Below, one piece after another: positions 25,384 through 35,538 of a stretch of 64,000 nt of DNA. The notes under the pieces were generated by a model. It searched no databases. It was not told where the DNA came from and worked only from the letters and a program-made list of their open reading frames with translations. Numbering within the stretch: the stretch's first letter is position 1; every line of letters starts with the position of its first letter. Position numbers and translations under genes: made by a program. Location: positions 1 to 64,000 of the forward strand of contig CAMYZO010000004.1 of assembly GCA_947303855.1 (NCBI GenBank), in the 5' to 3' direction. The DNA is from an uncultured Prevotellaceae bacterium. GTDB lineage: Bacteria; Bacteroidota; Bacteroidia; Bacteroidales; Bacteroidaceae.

Positions 25384-25391
25384 CAAAGTTA
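25384..25391 (-). promoter_or_regulatory. -7 element almost touching the ATG of the zinc-ribbon lipoprotein gene
   Basis: The minus strand reads TAACTTTG with seven bases before the ATG at 25376, so the transcript should be nearly leaderless. Confidence 0.6.
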
Positions 25392-25527
25392 CGCTTTAAT
25401 TTTGAACCGACAAACTTTTAAACCCTTTTTCTTTATCATATCTCAAAAAAACATAGACAGGCCATCTGCTAAAGTTGAATTCTGTTAAATTTTTGTATTA
25501 TCTTGAGGTTATGTCGTTTTTTTTATG

Positions 25528-25535
25528 TAACTTTG
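25528..25535 (+). promoter_or_regulatory. -7 promoter element of recJ
   Basis: TAACTTTG matches the consensus; the ATG lies 62 bases downstream. Confidence 0.6.
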
Positions 25536-25597
25536 AGCCGTAAATTTCCATAATAGGCGGTTTTCACCAAAGCGACATAAACAAAAATAAAATATAA

Positions 25598-27322
25598 ATG
25601 CATTTCAAATGGAATTACGAACCACCTACACCCGACAGAACCGCGGCGGCTAAGGAGCTGGCAGAGAAGATTGGCATGAGTCCAATCCTTGCCGACTTGC
25701 TCATCCAGCGCGGCATCAAGACGGAATCGGCGGCCAAGCGTTTCTTCCGTCCCATGCTAAACGAGCTGATAGACCCCTTCCTGATGAACGACATGGATGT
25801 GGCGGTCGACAGACTGAACGATGCTATGGGCCGCAAAGAGCGTATCATGGTCTACGGCGACTATGACGTTGACGGCTGTACGGCGGTTGCTTTGGTGTAC
25901 AAGTTCCTGCAGCAGTTCTATTCTAACATTGAATACTATATCCCCGACCGCTATGAGGAAGGCTATGGTATCAGCAAGAAAGGAATGGACTATGCAGCGG
26001 AACAAGGTGTGAAACTTATTATCGTGCTCGATTGCGGTATCAAGGCCATCGACGAGATTGCCTATGCCAAGTCGCTTGGCATAGACTTCATCATCTGTGA
26101 CCATCACGTGCCCGACGAGGAGCTGCCACCCGCTGTGGCCATTCTGAATCCCAAACGCGAGGACTCTACCTACCCCTTTAAGCACTTGTGTGGCTGTGGC
26201 GTGGGCTTCAAGTTCATGCAGGCCTTTGCCAAGAACAACGGCATTCCCTTCTCACGGCTGATTCCTCTGCTGGACTTCTGTGCCGTGTCTATTGCCGCGG
26301 ATATTGTGTCGATGACAGGCGAGAACCGCATTCTGGCTTTCCACGGACTGAAGCAGCTGAACCAGGGTCCATCCATCGGCTTGAAAGCCATTATCGAGAT
26401 ATGCGGACTGACGGGGCGTGAGCTGACCATGAGCGACATCGTGTTCAAGATAGGACCGCGCATCAATGCCTCAGGGCGTATGCAGAGCGGCATCGAAGCC
26501 GTCGACCTGCTGGTGGAGCGCGACTTCAACCGCGCACTAGCCATGGCTACACACATCAACGAGTATAACGAACAGCGCAAGGATGTTGACAAGCAGATGA
26601 CCGAGGAGGCCAACCAGATTATTGAGAAACTGGAGAGCCAGAAGCACCATAACAGCATTGTGCTCTACGACGAGAACTGGAAGAAGGGCGTGGTAGGAAT
26701 CGTGGCCTCGCGCATGACGGAAATGTACTTCCGCCCCACGGTGGTGCTGACGCGCAGCGGCGACTTGGCCACCGGTTCGGCACGCTCGGTAGCCGGCTAC
26801 GACATCTACGACGCCGTGAAATCATGCCGCGACATACTGGAGAACTTTGGTGGCCACACCTATGCTGTAGGCCTGTCGCTGAAGATTGAGAATATTCCAG
26901 AGTTCCGGCGCCGCTTCCAGCAATATGTCAACGACCATATCCTGCCTGAACAGACAGAGGCCACGCTGGATATCGAGGAGGAGGTGGATTTCCGTGAAAT
27001 CACCAAGAAACTGCACAACGACCTCAAGAAATTTGCGCCCCACGGCCCCGATAATCCCAAACCGCTGTTCTGTACCCGCAATGTCTATGACTACGGAACA
27101 AGCAAGGTGGTGGGACGCCAGCAGGAGCACATCAAGCTGGAACTGGTTGACTCAAAGTCGAGCAACGTGATGAACGGCATTGCCTTCGGCCAGAGTCAGG
27201 CGGCGCGCTACATCAAGTCGAAACGCTCGTTTGATATTGTCTACACGATTGAGGAGAACGTCTATAAGCGCAGCGAGGTGCAACTACAGATAGAGGACAT
27301 CAAGCCGAGCGAGACAGAATAA
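25598..27322 (+). CDS. recJ: Single-stranded-DNA-specific exonuclease RecJ
   Basis: RecJ degrades single-stranded DNA 5-prime to 3-prime during recombination and mismatch repair. The 574-residue protein has the DHH phosphoesterase motifs VYGDYDVDG (about 84), IIVLDCGIK and CDHHVPDEE (about 168). The DHHA1 motif with GGHTYAVGLSL follows (about 418), and a C-terminal OB-fold region ends near 560. All metal-binding residues of the family are present. A recQ gene follows after 28 bases, and the pair would support the same end-resection step. The leader ahead of the ATG is AT-rich with no Shine-Dalgarno. Confidence 0.95.
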   Translation: MHFKWNYEPPTPDRTAAAKELAEKIGMSPILADLLIQRGIKTESAAKRFFRPMLNELIDPFLMNDMDVAVDRLNDAMGRKERIMVYGDYDVDGCTAVALVYKFLQQFYSNIEYYIPDRYEEGYGISKKGMDYAAEQGVKLIIVLDCGIKAIDEIAYAKSLGIDFIICDHHVPDEELPPAVAILNPKREDSTYPFKHLCGCGVGFKFMQAFAKNNGIPFSRLIPLLDFCAVSIAADIVSMTGENRILAFHGLKQLNQGPSIGLKAIIEICGLTGRELTMSDIVFKIGPRINASGRMQSGIEAVDLLVERDFNRALAMATHINEYNEQRKDVDKQMTEEANQIIEKLESQKHHNSIVLYDENWKKGVVGIVASRMTEMYFRPTVVLTRSGDLATGSARSVAGYDIYDAVKSCRDILENFGGHTYAVGLSLKIENIPEFRRRFQQYVNDHILPEQTEATLDIEEEVDFREITKKLHNDLKKFAPHGPDNPKPLFCTRNVYDYGTSKVVGRQQEHIKLELVDSKSSNVMNGIAFGQSQAARYIKSKRSFDIVYTIEENVYKRSEVQLQIEDIKPSETE

Positions 27323-27350
27323 ACGATAAAGGCATCATAAACCAGTTTGT

Positions 27351-29246
27351 ATGTCTTATCAGGAAATACTGAAGAAGTACTGGGGCTACGATGATTTCCG
27401 CGGCATTCAGCGAGAAATCATCGAGTCTATCGGTGCCGGTCATGACACGCTGGGCCTGATGCCGACGGGTGGCGGCAAATCTGTCACCTTCCAGGTGCCG
27501 GCACTGGCTGCTGAGGGCGTTTGCATTGTCATCACTCCGCTTATAGCCCTGATGAAAGATCAGGTGCAGAACCTGCGACGACGGGGCATACGGGCAGCAG
27601 CCATCTACAGCGGCATGGAGCATGACCGCGTTCTGACTACCCTTGAAAATGCCGTCTTCGGTGCCGTGAAGCTGCTCTACGTCTCGCCTGAGAGGCTGTC
27701 GTCAGAACTCTTCCGTACGAAGCTGCGCCACATGAAGGTCAGTTTCATTACCGTCGACGAAGCCCACTGCATCTCACAATGGGGCTATGACTTCCGCCCC
27801 TCCTACCTGCAGATAGCCGACATACGACACGAACTGCCAGATACGCCCGTGCTGGCGCTGACGGCCACGGCCACCCCTGCCGTCGTCGACGACATACAAG
27901 AACGGCTGGCTTTCAGCGAGAAGCGCGTCTTCCGCATGTCGTTTGAACGCAGTAACCTGGCCTATGTCGTACGCCATGCCACCGACAAGCGCGACGAACT
28001 GATACACATACTGAAGAACACGCCTGGCGCAGCCATCGTCTATGTACGCAGCCGGCGACGCACCAAGGAGGTGGCCGACCTGCTGAACGATCAGAGCATC
28101 ACTGCCACCCACTACCATGCCGGACTTGACTCCGCCCAGAAAGACGAACGGCAACAGCAGTGGCAGCACGACAAGATACGCGTAATGGTGGCAACCAACG
28201 CCTTCGGTATGGGCATTGACAAGCCCGATGTCAGGCTAGTAGTCCATATCGACACTCCGGACTCCATAGAGGCCTACTTCCAGGAGGCTGGACGTGCCGG
28301 GCGAGACGGCAAGAAAGCATACGCCGTGCTGCTCTATAACGGCAGCGACCAGCGCAAACTGCTGAAGCGTATTGCCGACACCTTCCCTGAGAAAGACTAC
28401 GTCAGGCTGGTCTACGACCACCTGTCCTACTATTATCAGGTGGCCACAGGCTCAGGCTACAATGCCATCTTCGAGTTTAACATCGATGACTTCTGCCACA
28501 AGTTCCGACACTTCCCCGTTCAGGTACACTCAGCCCTGAAAATCCTGAACCGTGCAGGCTACATAGACTATATTGAGGAGCAGGAGGCACAGGCACGCGT
28601 CATGTTCTGTCTGAGCCGCGACCAGTTATATCGCCTGGACCAGCAGGAGCCTGACATGGAGCGCGTCATCACGGTACTGCTACGCAACTACGGAGGTCTG
28701 TTCACAGACTATGCTTACATAGACGAATCTTTTATAGCCCAGGAATGCGGCTCCACGAAGCCTCAGGTGTACATGATTCTGAAGACGCTGGCAGCCAGGA
28801 ACATCATACGCTTCATACCGCAGAAGCACACTCCCTACGTACGCTACATGCAGCGTCGCGAGGACTCAGAGCATCTGATCTTTCCACCTGCCGTCTACGA
28901 TGACCTGCGCCGACGCTACGAGGAACGTATCCATGCCATGCTACAGTACATAGAGACCGACAACGTATGCCGCAGCCGTCAGCTGCTGTACTACTTTGGA
29001 GAATCCAGTAGCCACGACTGCGGCCAGTGTGACGTCTGTCTGAGAGCCAGCCAGGCGCTGACCAACGACAAGAAACGGGAGGAGGCCGGACAGATGATAC
29101 TCACCCTACTGGCCGACCACAAGCCTCATCATATTACCCAACTAAAGCAGATTCCACTTCCATACGAGCAGGTAGATGCCGCCCTACAGTACCTGATGCT
29201 TGAGGAATATCTATATTTAGACGGAGCCTATCTAACATTAGCTTAA
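27351..29246 (+). CDS. recQ: RecQ family ATP-dependent DNA helicase
   Basis: The 631-residue protein has helicase motifs I (MPTGGGKSVTFQVP, about 42), II (DEAHCISQWGYDFRP, about 138) and VI (FQEAGRAGRDG, about 310). Then comes the RecQ zinc-binding region (CRSRQLLYYFGE...CGQCDVC, about 545-570). It unwinds DNA 3-prime to 5-prime, feeding RecJ in the RecF-type pathway. The C-terminal segment after the zinc site is short, and I see no HRDC domain, so it is of the shorter RecQ type common in this phylum. It follows recJ and precedes ispE by 14 bases, giving a likely three-gene unit. Confidence 0.92.
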   Translation: MSYQEILKKYWGYDDFRGIQREIIESIGAGHDTLGLMPTGGGKSVTFQVPALAAEGVCIVITPLIALMKDQVQNLRRRGIRAAAIYSGMEHDRVLTTLENAVFGAVKLLYVSPERLSSELFRTKLRHMKVSFITVDEAHCISQWGYDFRPSYLQIADIRHELPDTPVLALTATATPAVVDDIQERLAFSEKRVFRMSFERSNLAYVVRHATDKRDELIHILKNTPGAAIVYVRSRRRTKEVADLLNDQSITATHYHAGLDSAQKDERQQQWQHDKIRVMVATNAFGMGIDKPDVRLVVHIDTPDSIEAYFQEAGRAGRDGKKAYAVLLYNGSDQRKLLKRIADTFPEKDYVRLVYDHLSYYYQVATGSGYNAIFEFNIDDFCHKFRHFPVQVHSALKILNRAGYIDYIEEQEAQARVMFCLSRDQLYRLDQQEPDMERVITVLLRNYGGLFTDYAYIDESFIAQECGSTKPQVYMILKTLAARNIIRFIPQKHTPYVRYMQRREDSEHLIFPPAVYDDLRRRYEERIHAMLQYIETDNVCRSRQLLYYFGESSSHDCGQCDVCLRASQALTNDKKREEAGQMILTLLADHKPHHITQLKQIPLPYEQVDAALQYLMLEEYLYLDGAYLTLA

Positions 29247-29260
29247 GAATAACAGTAACT

Positions 29261-30094
29261 ATGATAACATTTCCTATAGCAAAAATCAATCTGGGGCTGA
29301 ACGTCGTAGAGCGGCGGGCAGACGGTTATCACAACCTGGAGACGGTGTTCTATCCCGTCAACATCAAGGATGCCCTGGAACTGACGACGATGGCCGATGG
29401 CTTCCCCTCAGCAGCCGACTGCGACATCAAGGTGACGAACATGGCGGTGGAGGGCGACGAGCAGCGCAATCTGGTGGTGCGTGCCTACCAGCTGCTGAAA
29501 CAGGACTTCCCCACCCTGCCACGCATTCATGCTCATCTGTACAAGGGCATACCCACACAAGCTGGAATGGGCGGCGGTTCGAGCGACTGTGCCTACACCA
29601 TTCTGGCGCTGAACAAGATGTTTGCCTTAGGACTGTCTGAACAACAGATGACAGACTATGCCGCCAGGCTGGGTGCCGACTGTGCCTTCTTCATCCTGAG
29701 CCGTCCGGCCTACGCTGAAGGTATCGGTGAACGGCTGCAGCCTGTGAGTCTCGACCTGTCAGACTATCACATCGCCGTGGTACGCCCCGACATCCCTGTG
29801 TCTACACGTGAGGCCTTCTCGCTGATAAAGCCCGCCAAGCCCCTGAAGAACTGTCGTGACGTGGTCATGCAGCCCATAGAGACCTGGCGCGACGACCTTC
29901 GGAACGACTTCGAACAGAGTGTCTTCACCCTGCATCCTGAGATTGGCGCCATCAAGCAACGGCTCTACGAACTTGGTGCTGTCTATGCCGCCATGTCAGG
30001 TTCGGGCAGCTCGGTCTTCGGACTGTTCCGCGAGGCCATAAAAATAGGTGAGCACTTTCCTGACGTGTTCACCTACTGCGGACGCTTATCGTAG
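29261..30094 (+). CDS. ispE: IspE, 4-diphosphocytidyl-2-C-methyl-D-erythritol kinase
   Basis: IspE phosphorylates CDP-methylerythritol in the non-mevalonate isoprenoid pathway. The 277-residue length is normal. It is a GHMP kinase: AKINLGLNVVERRADGYHNLETVF at the N terminus (about 6-30), the ATP loop TQAGMGGGSSDCAY (about 95-108), and a C-terminal MSGSGSSVFGLF (about 246). It is the last gene of the recJ-recQ-ispE unit. Its final nine bases overlap the end of the convergent glucosaminidase gene, so no separate terminator fits between them. Confidence 0.95.
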   Translation: MITFPIAKINLGLNVVERRADGYHNLETVFYPVNIKDALELTTMADGFPSAADCDIKVTNMAVEGDEQRNLVVRAYQLLKQDFPTLPRIHAHLYKGIPTQAGMGGGSSDCAYTILALNKMFALGLSEQQMTDYAARLGADCAFFILSRPAYAEGIGERLQPVSLDLSDYHIAVVRPDIPVSTREAFSLIKPAKPLKNCRDVVMQPIETWRDDLRNDFEQSVFTLHPEIGAIKQRLYELGAVYAAMSGSGSSVFGLFREAIKIGEHFPDVFTYCGRLS

Positions 30095-30997
30095 CCTGAG
30101 TCCCTGTCCCACCATGATGTCATCATCGGGACCCAGGTGGTTCATCTTGTAGAGCGACTTCAGCCGGATGCCGTACTTCTGGGCAATGAAGTACATCGAC
30201 TCGCCACGCTTGACATAGTGCAGGTGTCCCTTGTAGTCCTTGGGTGCGCGCTTCTGTTTTTTCTTCAGCCACACGACCTCGCCCTCCTCCAGAGGGTCAT
30301 GTCGGTCACGTTCGTTATAACGGGCTATCTTCTTGTACGAAATACCTATCTCCTCGCCAATGCTGCGGAAGGTGTCCCCCCGGCGGGCATAGATGAAATA
30401 GTTCTTGTTGTACATCTTAATGGGGTGCAGCGGCTGTCCGTTCACACCGTGGTCCCTGGCATGGCTGCTCATGAACTTATCGTAGCCCCTGGCCGTATCG
30501 AGCTCATAGAGTCTGTATAGCTGAATAATGTCTATCAGCTTGTTGGCATACTGCGGGTTGGTGGCATAGCCGGCAGCTTTCAGGCCGCGTGCCCATCCCT
30601 TGTAGTCGGTGGTCTTCAGCGAGAACAGGCTTCTGTAGCGCTGTCCTGAAGCCAGGAAGCGGGAGTGGTCTTCAAAGGAGTCGAAGGCAGAGTCGTAGGC
30701 GCGGAAGCACTCGTTGCGGGCATCATCGTCCTTATAGACCGAGCGGCCCGTCCATCCGTGACACTTGATGCCGAAATGGTTGTTAGACTGGAGCGTGAGC
30801 CAGCTCTGCCCCGCCCCACTCTCGAAGATGCCCTGTGCCAGTGTGATGGAGGCCGGAATCTTCCAGCGCTTCATCTGCTCAATGGCTATGTCCTTATACT
30901 GGTCGATATACTGCTGATAGCGGGCATTCCACTTCGTCTGCGCCGTGGCAGAGAGTGATAATAGAAAGAAACATGAAAACAATCCTTGACGTAACAT
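30086..30997 (-). CDS. Secreted N-acetylglucosaminidase with two LysM domains
   Basis: I use the ATG at 30997 (MLRQGLFSCFFLLSLSATAQ), which opens a signal peptide, giving 303 residues; the track's 40 extra residues are arginine-rich and overlap the upstream gene. The catalytic domain (about 25-170) has the glucosaminidase pattern SITLAQGIFESGAGQS with its Glu, and NNHFGIKCHGWTG. Two LysM peptidoglycan-binding modules follow (FIYARRGDTFRSIGEE at about 205, LHYVKRGESMYFIAQK at about 258). It should cut glycan strands of the cell wall in the periplasm. It is the last gene of the HIT-DUF1015-YigZ unit and overlaps ispE by nine bases at its 3-prime end. Confidence 0.9.
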   Translation of the reverse strand: MLRQGLFSCFFLLSLSATAQTKWNARYQQYIDQYKDIAIEQMKRWKIPASITLAQGIFESGAGQSWLTLQSNNHFGIKCHGWTGRSVYKDDDARNECFRAYDSAFDSFEDHSRFLASGQRYRSLFSLKTTDYKGWARGLKAAGYATNPQYANKLIDIIQLYRLYELDTARGYDKFMSSHARDHGVNGQPLHPIKMYNKNYFIYARRGDTFRSIGEEIGISYKKIARYNERDRHDPLEEGEVVWLKKKQKRAPKDYKGHLHYVKRGESMYFIAQKYGIRLKSLYKMNHLGPDDDIMVGQGLRLR

Positions 30998-31013
30998 ATC
31001 TAACAAAAAAGGT

Positions 31014-31598
31014 CTATTCAAATGATAACTTCGCCAGACGCTGGCGTAACTGCGGAGCCTCCGACTGGCGGATGGCCAGCTTGATGTCGCAAGTGTTGTC
31101 GTAGGTCTGGCTGACAATACGCGGCCCCATGTCTTTGACGATGCGCATCACGTCGTTCATCATGGGATAGGCAAAGCTGTAGCTGACGACCTCCTCCACC
31201 TGGCGTGTCTCCACCTGACAATGGGCAATAGCATCGGCAGCCGCCTCTCGGTAGGCCACAATCAGTCCGCTGGTGCCCAGGTTGACGCCGCCGTAATAGC
31301 GCACGACGACAATGAGTATGTCGGTCAGCTCGGCAGAGTAGATCTGTCCCAAAATGGGTTTTCCTGCCGTGGATGAGGGTTCGCCGTCGTCGTTGGCCCG
31401 GAACTCGGTGCGCTCAGCCCCCAGCATATAGGCGTAGCAGACGTGGCGGGCATCGTAGTATTTCTTCCGATAGCCGTCAATAAGTTGCTTCACCTCGTCG
31501 ACGGTCTCAACGTGGTGGGCAAAGGCGAGGAACTTGCTACGCTTCTCAGTGTAGTAGCCCTCGCCTGCATTTTTGATAGTTTTGAACTCGTCGGTCAT
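31014..31598 (-). CDS. YigZ/IMPACT family protein (UPF0029)
   Basis: The 194-residue protein has the IMPACT-family signature near residues 45-95 (YDARHVCYAYMLG, then ANDDGEPSSTAGKPILGQI, then VVVRYYGGVNLGTSGLIVAYREAA). A smaller C-terminal domain follows. Family members bind nucleic acid or ribosome-associated factors, and their bacterial role is unsettled. It sits in a likely minus-strand operon, 28 bases downstream of the DUF1015 gene and 16 bases upstream of the glucosaminidase. Confidence 0.9.
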   Translation of the reverse strand: MTDEFKTIKNAGEGYYTEKRSKFLAFAHHVETVDEVKQLIDGYRKKYYDARHVCYAYMLGAERTEFRANDDGEPSSTAGKPILGQIYSAELTDILIVVVRYYGGVNLGTSGLIVAYREAAADAIAHCQVETRQVEEVVSYSFAYPMMNDVMRIVKDMGPRIVSQTYDNTCDIKLAIRQSEAPQLRQRLAKLSFE

Positions 31599-31626
31599 CC
31601 CTTCGTTATGACGGCGTTATGCATTA

Positions 31627-32871
31627 TCATGACAGTTTGTGAATCACCAGTCCTGAGCGCAGTTTCGGCTCAAACCACGTGGCCTTTGGCGGCATGATTT
31701 TGCCGCTGTCGGCAATGTCCATAATCTGCTGCATCGACACAGGATAGAGGGCCAGGGCGGCACGCATCTCGCCGCTGTCCACACGGCGCTTCAGTTCGCC
31801 AAGTCCCCGAAGACCGCCAACGAAGTCGATACGCTGTGAGGAGCGGAGGTCGCCGATGTTCAGTATCTCATCCAGAATGAGACGACTGGAGATGTCAACG
31901 TCGAGCACACCGATGGGGTCGCTGTTGTCGTAGGTGCCTTCCTTGGCCTTGAGGCTGTACCAATGCTCGTCGAGATAGAGCGAGAATTCGTGCAGCTGCT
32001 GGGGCTTGTAGAGATCAGTACCTTTGTCTTCAACGATAAAGTTCTGCTGCAGTTTTTCTATGAAATGTGCTGAGCTTAAGCCGTTTAAATCCTTAACCAC
32101 GCGGTTGTAGTCGAGGATGGTCAGTTGCGATGCCTGGAAGCATACGGCCATGAAAAAGTTGTACTCCTCGTTGCCCTGATGGTTGGGATTCTGCTGCTGT
32201 TTCTCGGCACCTACCAGGGCTGCAGCGGCCGAGCGGTGATGGCCGTCGGCAATATACATCGACGGCATTTTCTGGAACTCGTCGGTAATGGTCTGCATGT
32301 CCTGCGGGTTGCTGATGACCCAGAACTGATGGTGGAAACCGTCTATCGGTGCAATGAAGTCATACTCCGGCTCTGTCTGTGCATAGCGCATGATGAGGGC
32401 GTTGAGCGTAGCGTTGTCAGGATAGGCAAAGAACACCGGCTCGATGTTGGCATTGTTCACGCGGACGTGCTTCATACGGTCTTCCTCCTTGTCGCGGCGC
32501 GTCAGCTCGTGCTTCTTGATGCGGCCCTGCATATAGTCGTCGGTGTGGGCGCAGAGCACCAGGCCATACTGTGTCTTGCCCTGCATGGTCTGGGCATAGA
32601 TATAGTAATGCTCGTCATCATCCTGTAGCAGCCAGCCCTTGTCCTGGAACTTCTGGAAGTTCTCGGCAGCTTTCTCATAGACTTGTGGAGCATATTCGCT
32701 GGTGCCTGCGGGAAAGTCAATCTCAGGCTTAATGATATGGTAGAGGCTCTTCTCGTTGTCACCGGCTTCGGCGCGTGCCTCCTCGCTGTCGAGCACATCG
32801 TAGGGGCGGCTCTCCACCTGCTCCACCAGTTCCTTCGGCGGGCGTATGCCCTTAAACGGTTTGACTATCAT
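31627..32871 (-). CDS. DUF1015 family protein
   Basis: The 414-residue cytoplasmic protein begins MIVKPFKGIRPP and contains SRPYDVLDSEEA, YIYAQTMQGKTQYGLVL, MYIADGHHRSAAA and LADIADSGKIMPPKATWF-like segments, all hallmarks of DUF1015. The ADGHHRSAA stretch resembles a metal or phosphate site. The ATG overlaps the stop of the HIT gene by four bases. The family often travels with serine-biosynthesis genes in this phylum, and serA-serC lie just upstream on the same strand. A link to phosphoserine metabolism is therefore an inference from context. No other serine gene (serB) is seen in the window. Confidence 0.88.
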   Translation of the reverse strand: MIVKPFKGIRPPKELVEQVESRPYDVLDSEEARAEAGDNEKSLYHIIKPEIDFPAGTSEYAPQVYEKAAENFQKFQDKGWLLQDDDEHYYIYAQTMQGKTQYGLVLCAHTDDYMQGRIKKHELTRRDKEEDRMKHVRVNNANIEPVFFAYPDNATLNALIMRYAQTEPEYDFIAPIDGFHHQFWVISNPQDMQTITDEFQKMPSMYIADGHHRSAAAALVGAEKQQQNPNHQGNEEYNFFMAVCFQASQLTILDYNRVVKDLNGLSSAHFIEKLQQNFIVEDKGTDLYKPQQLHEFSLYLDEHWYSLKAKEGTYDNSDPIGVLDVDISSRLILDEILNIGDLRSSQRIDFVGGLRGLGELKRRVDSGEMRAALALYPVSMQQIMDIADSGKIMPPKATWFEPKLRSGLVIHKLS

Positions 32872-33293
32872 AGGTTCGCCTTAATTTGGTCTATCAACTC
32901 CTGGTACTCGGCATCGGTCAGATAGACCTTGCCGGGATTCATCTGGAACGTGCCGCCGTAGTCGGGGCCGTCAACGTATTTGGGTGCCAGATGGAAGTGC
33001 AGGTGCGACAGTTTGTCGCTGTAGGCACCGTAATTGATTTTCTCAGGATTGAAAGCCTTCTGCATGGCTCTTGTCACCTGTGCAACATCGGCCATGAAGG
33101 CGTTGCGATCGTCGTCCGTCAGTTCGTTCAGGTCGTTGACATGGTCCTTGTAGGCCACGAGGCAACGGCCACGATAGGTCTGCTCCTTAAAAAGGAAGGC
33201 ACGCGATACGCGCAGCTGTGCGAACTCGATCATCAGGTCGTGCTGCGTCTGGTTGTTGGTGCAGTAAAGGCACTGCTTGGGGTCACTCTGCAT
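32868..33293 (-). CDS. HIT family nucleotide-binding protein
   Basis: I use the ATG at 33293 (MQSDPKQCLYC), giving 141 residues; the track's longer start runs back across the promoter. The histidine triad HLHFHLAPKY lies near the C terminus (about 96-105), preceded by the usual N-terminal CLYC zinc-like pair and FKEQTYRGRCLVAYKDH. HIT proteins hydrolyse or transfer nucleoside monophosphates; the substrate cannot be read from sequence. It heads the unit that continues into DUF1015, with a four-base ATGA overlap. Confidence 0.88.
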   Translation of the reverse strand: MQSDPKQCLYCTNNQTQHDLMIEFAQLRVSRAFLFKEQTYRGRCLVAYKDHVNDLNELTDDDRNAFMADVAQVTRAMQKAFNPEKINYGAYSDKLSHLHFHLAPKYVDGPDYGGTFQMNPGKVYLTDAEYQELIDQIKANL

Positions 33294-33328
33294 AATTCTT
33301 TCTGTTTTTAAGTTAAACAATTGTGGCA

Positions 33329-33336
33329 CAAAGGTA
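33329..33336 (-). promoter_or_regulatory. -7 promoter element of the HIT-DUF1015-YigZ-glucosaminidase unit
   Basis: The minus strand reads TACCTTTG, 35 bases before the HIT ATG and just downstream of the serA terminator, so this unit can be expressed independently of serC-serA. Confidence 0.6.
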
Positions 33337-33345
33337 CAACAAAAA

Positions 33346-33370
33346 TCGGGAACCGCCAAGCGATTCCCGA
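33346..33370 (-). terminator. Intrinsic terminator of the serC-serA unit
   Basis: On the minus strand TCGGGAA...TTCCCGA forms a 25-base near-palindrome (33370-33346), followed by TTTTTGTT. It lies 22 bases after the serA stop. Confidence 0.85.
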
Positions 33371-33392
33371 ATTAAATATGTTATTAGCACGT

Positions 33393-34310
33393 TTATTTGT
33401 TAACCTGGAAGCGCGTGTCGCCGTCCTTAAAGAAAGCATTTATCTGCTTGGCGGCAGCAATGCCGGCATTGATATTGGCCTCAGCAGTCTGAGCACCCAT
33501 CTTCTTCGGGGTAGAGAAGTAACGACCCTCGAACTTCAGGAACTCGTCGTTGGCATCGGGCATGATGTCGGTGACAAACTTCAGGTCTTCGCGCTCCTGC
33601 ATCAGTTTGATGAGTTCAGGCTCGTTGATAACCTCCTTGCGGGCAGTGTTAACCAGCACGCCACCCTTCTTCATCTTACCTACCAGAGCATAGTTAATGC
33701 TCTGCTTGGTCTCTGCCGTGGCAGGGATGTGCAGGGAGACGACGTCACAGGTCTCGAACAAGGCATCCTGATTGGCAACAGCGTGTACGCCAGCCTGCTC
33801 AATAACCTCAGCGGGACAGAAGGCATCATAGGCATAGACATCCATACCGAAGCCCTTTGCAATACGGGCTACGTTACGTCCAACGTTGCCGAAAGCCAGA
33901 ATACCGAGCTTCTTACCCAGCAGCTCTGAGCCACTCTTGCCGTTGTAGAAACCGCGGACAGCCATCACCAGCAGACCGAATACGAGTTCGGCTACAGCAT
34001 TGGCATTCTGACCGGGTGTATTCTCAGCCACCACGTTATGGGCTGTAGCGGCAGCCAGGTCGATGTTATCGTAACCAGCACCGGCACGCACTACAATCTT
34101 CAACTGTCCGGCAGCGTCAAGCACCTCTGCGTCAACCTTGTCAGAACGGATAATCATAGCGTCAGCATCCTTCACTGCGTCGAGCAGCTGTGCCTTCTCA
34201 GTATATTTCTCCAGCAGCACAAGCTCGTTGCCGGCTGCCTCTACTTCTGCTTTAATACCATTGACAGCGGCTGCTGCAAACGGTTTTTCTGTTGCTACTA
34301 ATACTTTCAT
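33393..34310 (-). CDS. serA: D-3-phosphoglycerate dehydrogenase (short form)
   Basis: SerA oxidises 3-phosphoglycerate to phosphohydroxypyruvate, the first step of serine synthesis. The 305-residue protein is the short form without C-terminal ACT regulatory domains. It has the nucleotide site LGILAFGNVGRNVARIAKGFGMDVYAYD (about 140-165) and the catalytic arginine region with VNTARKEVINEPEL (about 220). No ACT domain means serine feedback by the classical route is unlikely. It follows serC with 12 bases between, giving the first two steps of the pathway in one unit. Confidence 0.93.
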   Translation of the reverse strand: MKVLVATEKPFAAAAVNGIKAEVEAAGNELVLLEKYTEKAQLLDAVKDADAMIIRSDKVDAEVLDAAGQLKIVVRAGAGYDNIDLAAATAHNVVAENTPGQNANAVAELVFGLLVMAVRGFYNGKSGSELLGKKLGILAFGNVGRNVARIAKGFGMDVYAYDAFCPAEVIEQAGVHAVANQDALFETCDVVSLHIPATAETKQSINYALVGKMKKGGVLVNTARKEVINEPELIKLMQEREDLKFVTDIMPDANDEFLKFEGRYFSTPKKMGAQTAEANINAGIAAAKQINAFFKDGDTRFQVNK

Positions 34311-34322
34311 GCGATAGCCTCT

Positions 34323-35390
<1,068 letters not shown>

Positions 35391-35538
35391 GTTTAAAAAA
35401 TTTCTTATTCAATTGGTTTAATTCTTCTTGTTTTTGAAAAACGCTGCGAAATTACACTTTTTTCTTGAATTGGACAAATATTTGAGCAGAAATTCGGCTA
35501 AACACCGCCATTTCCTTTCATTTTGTCAAGTGGGGTTG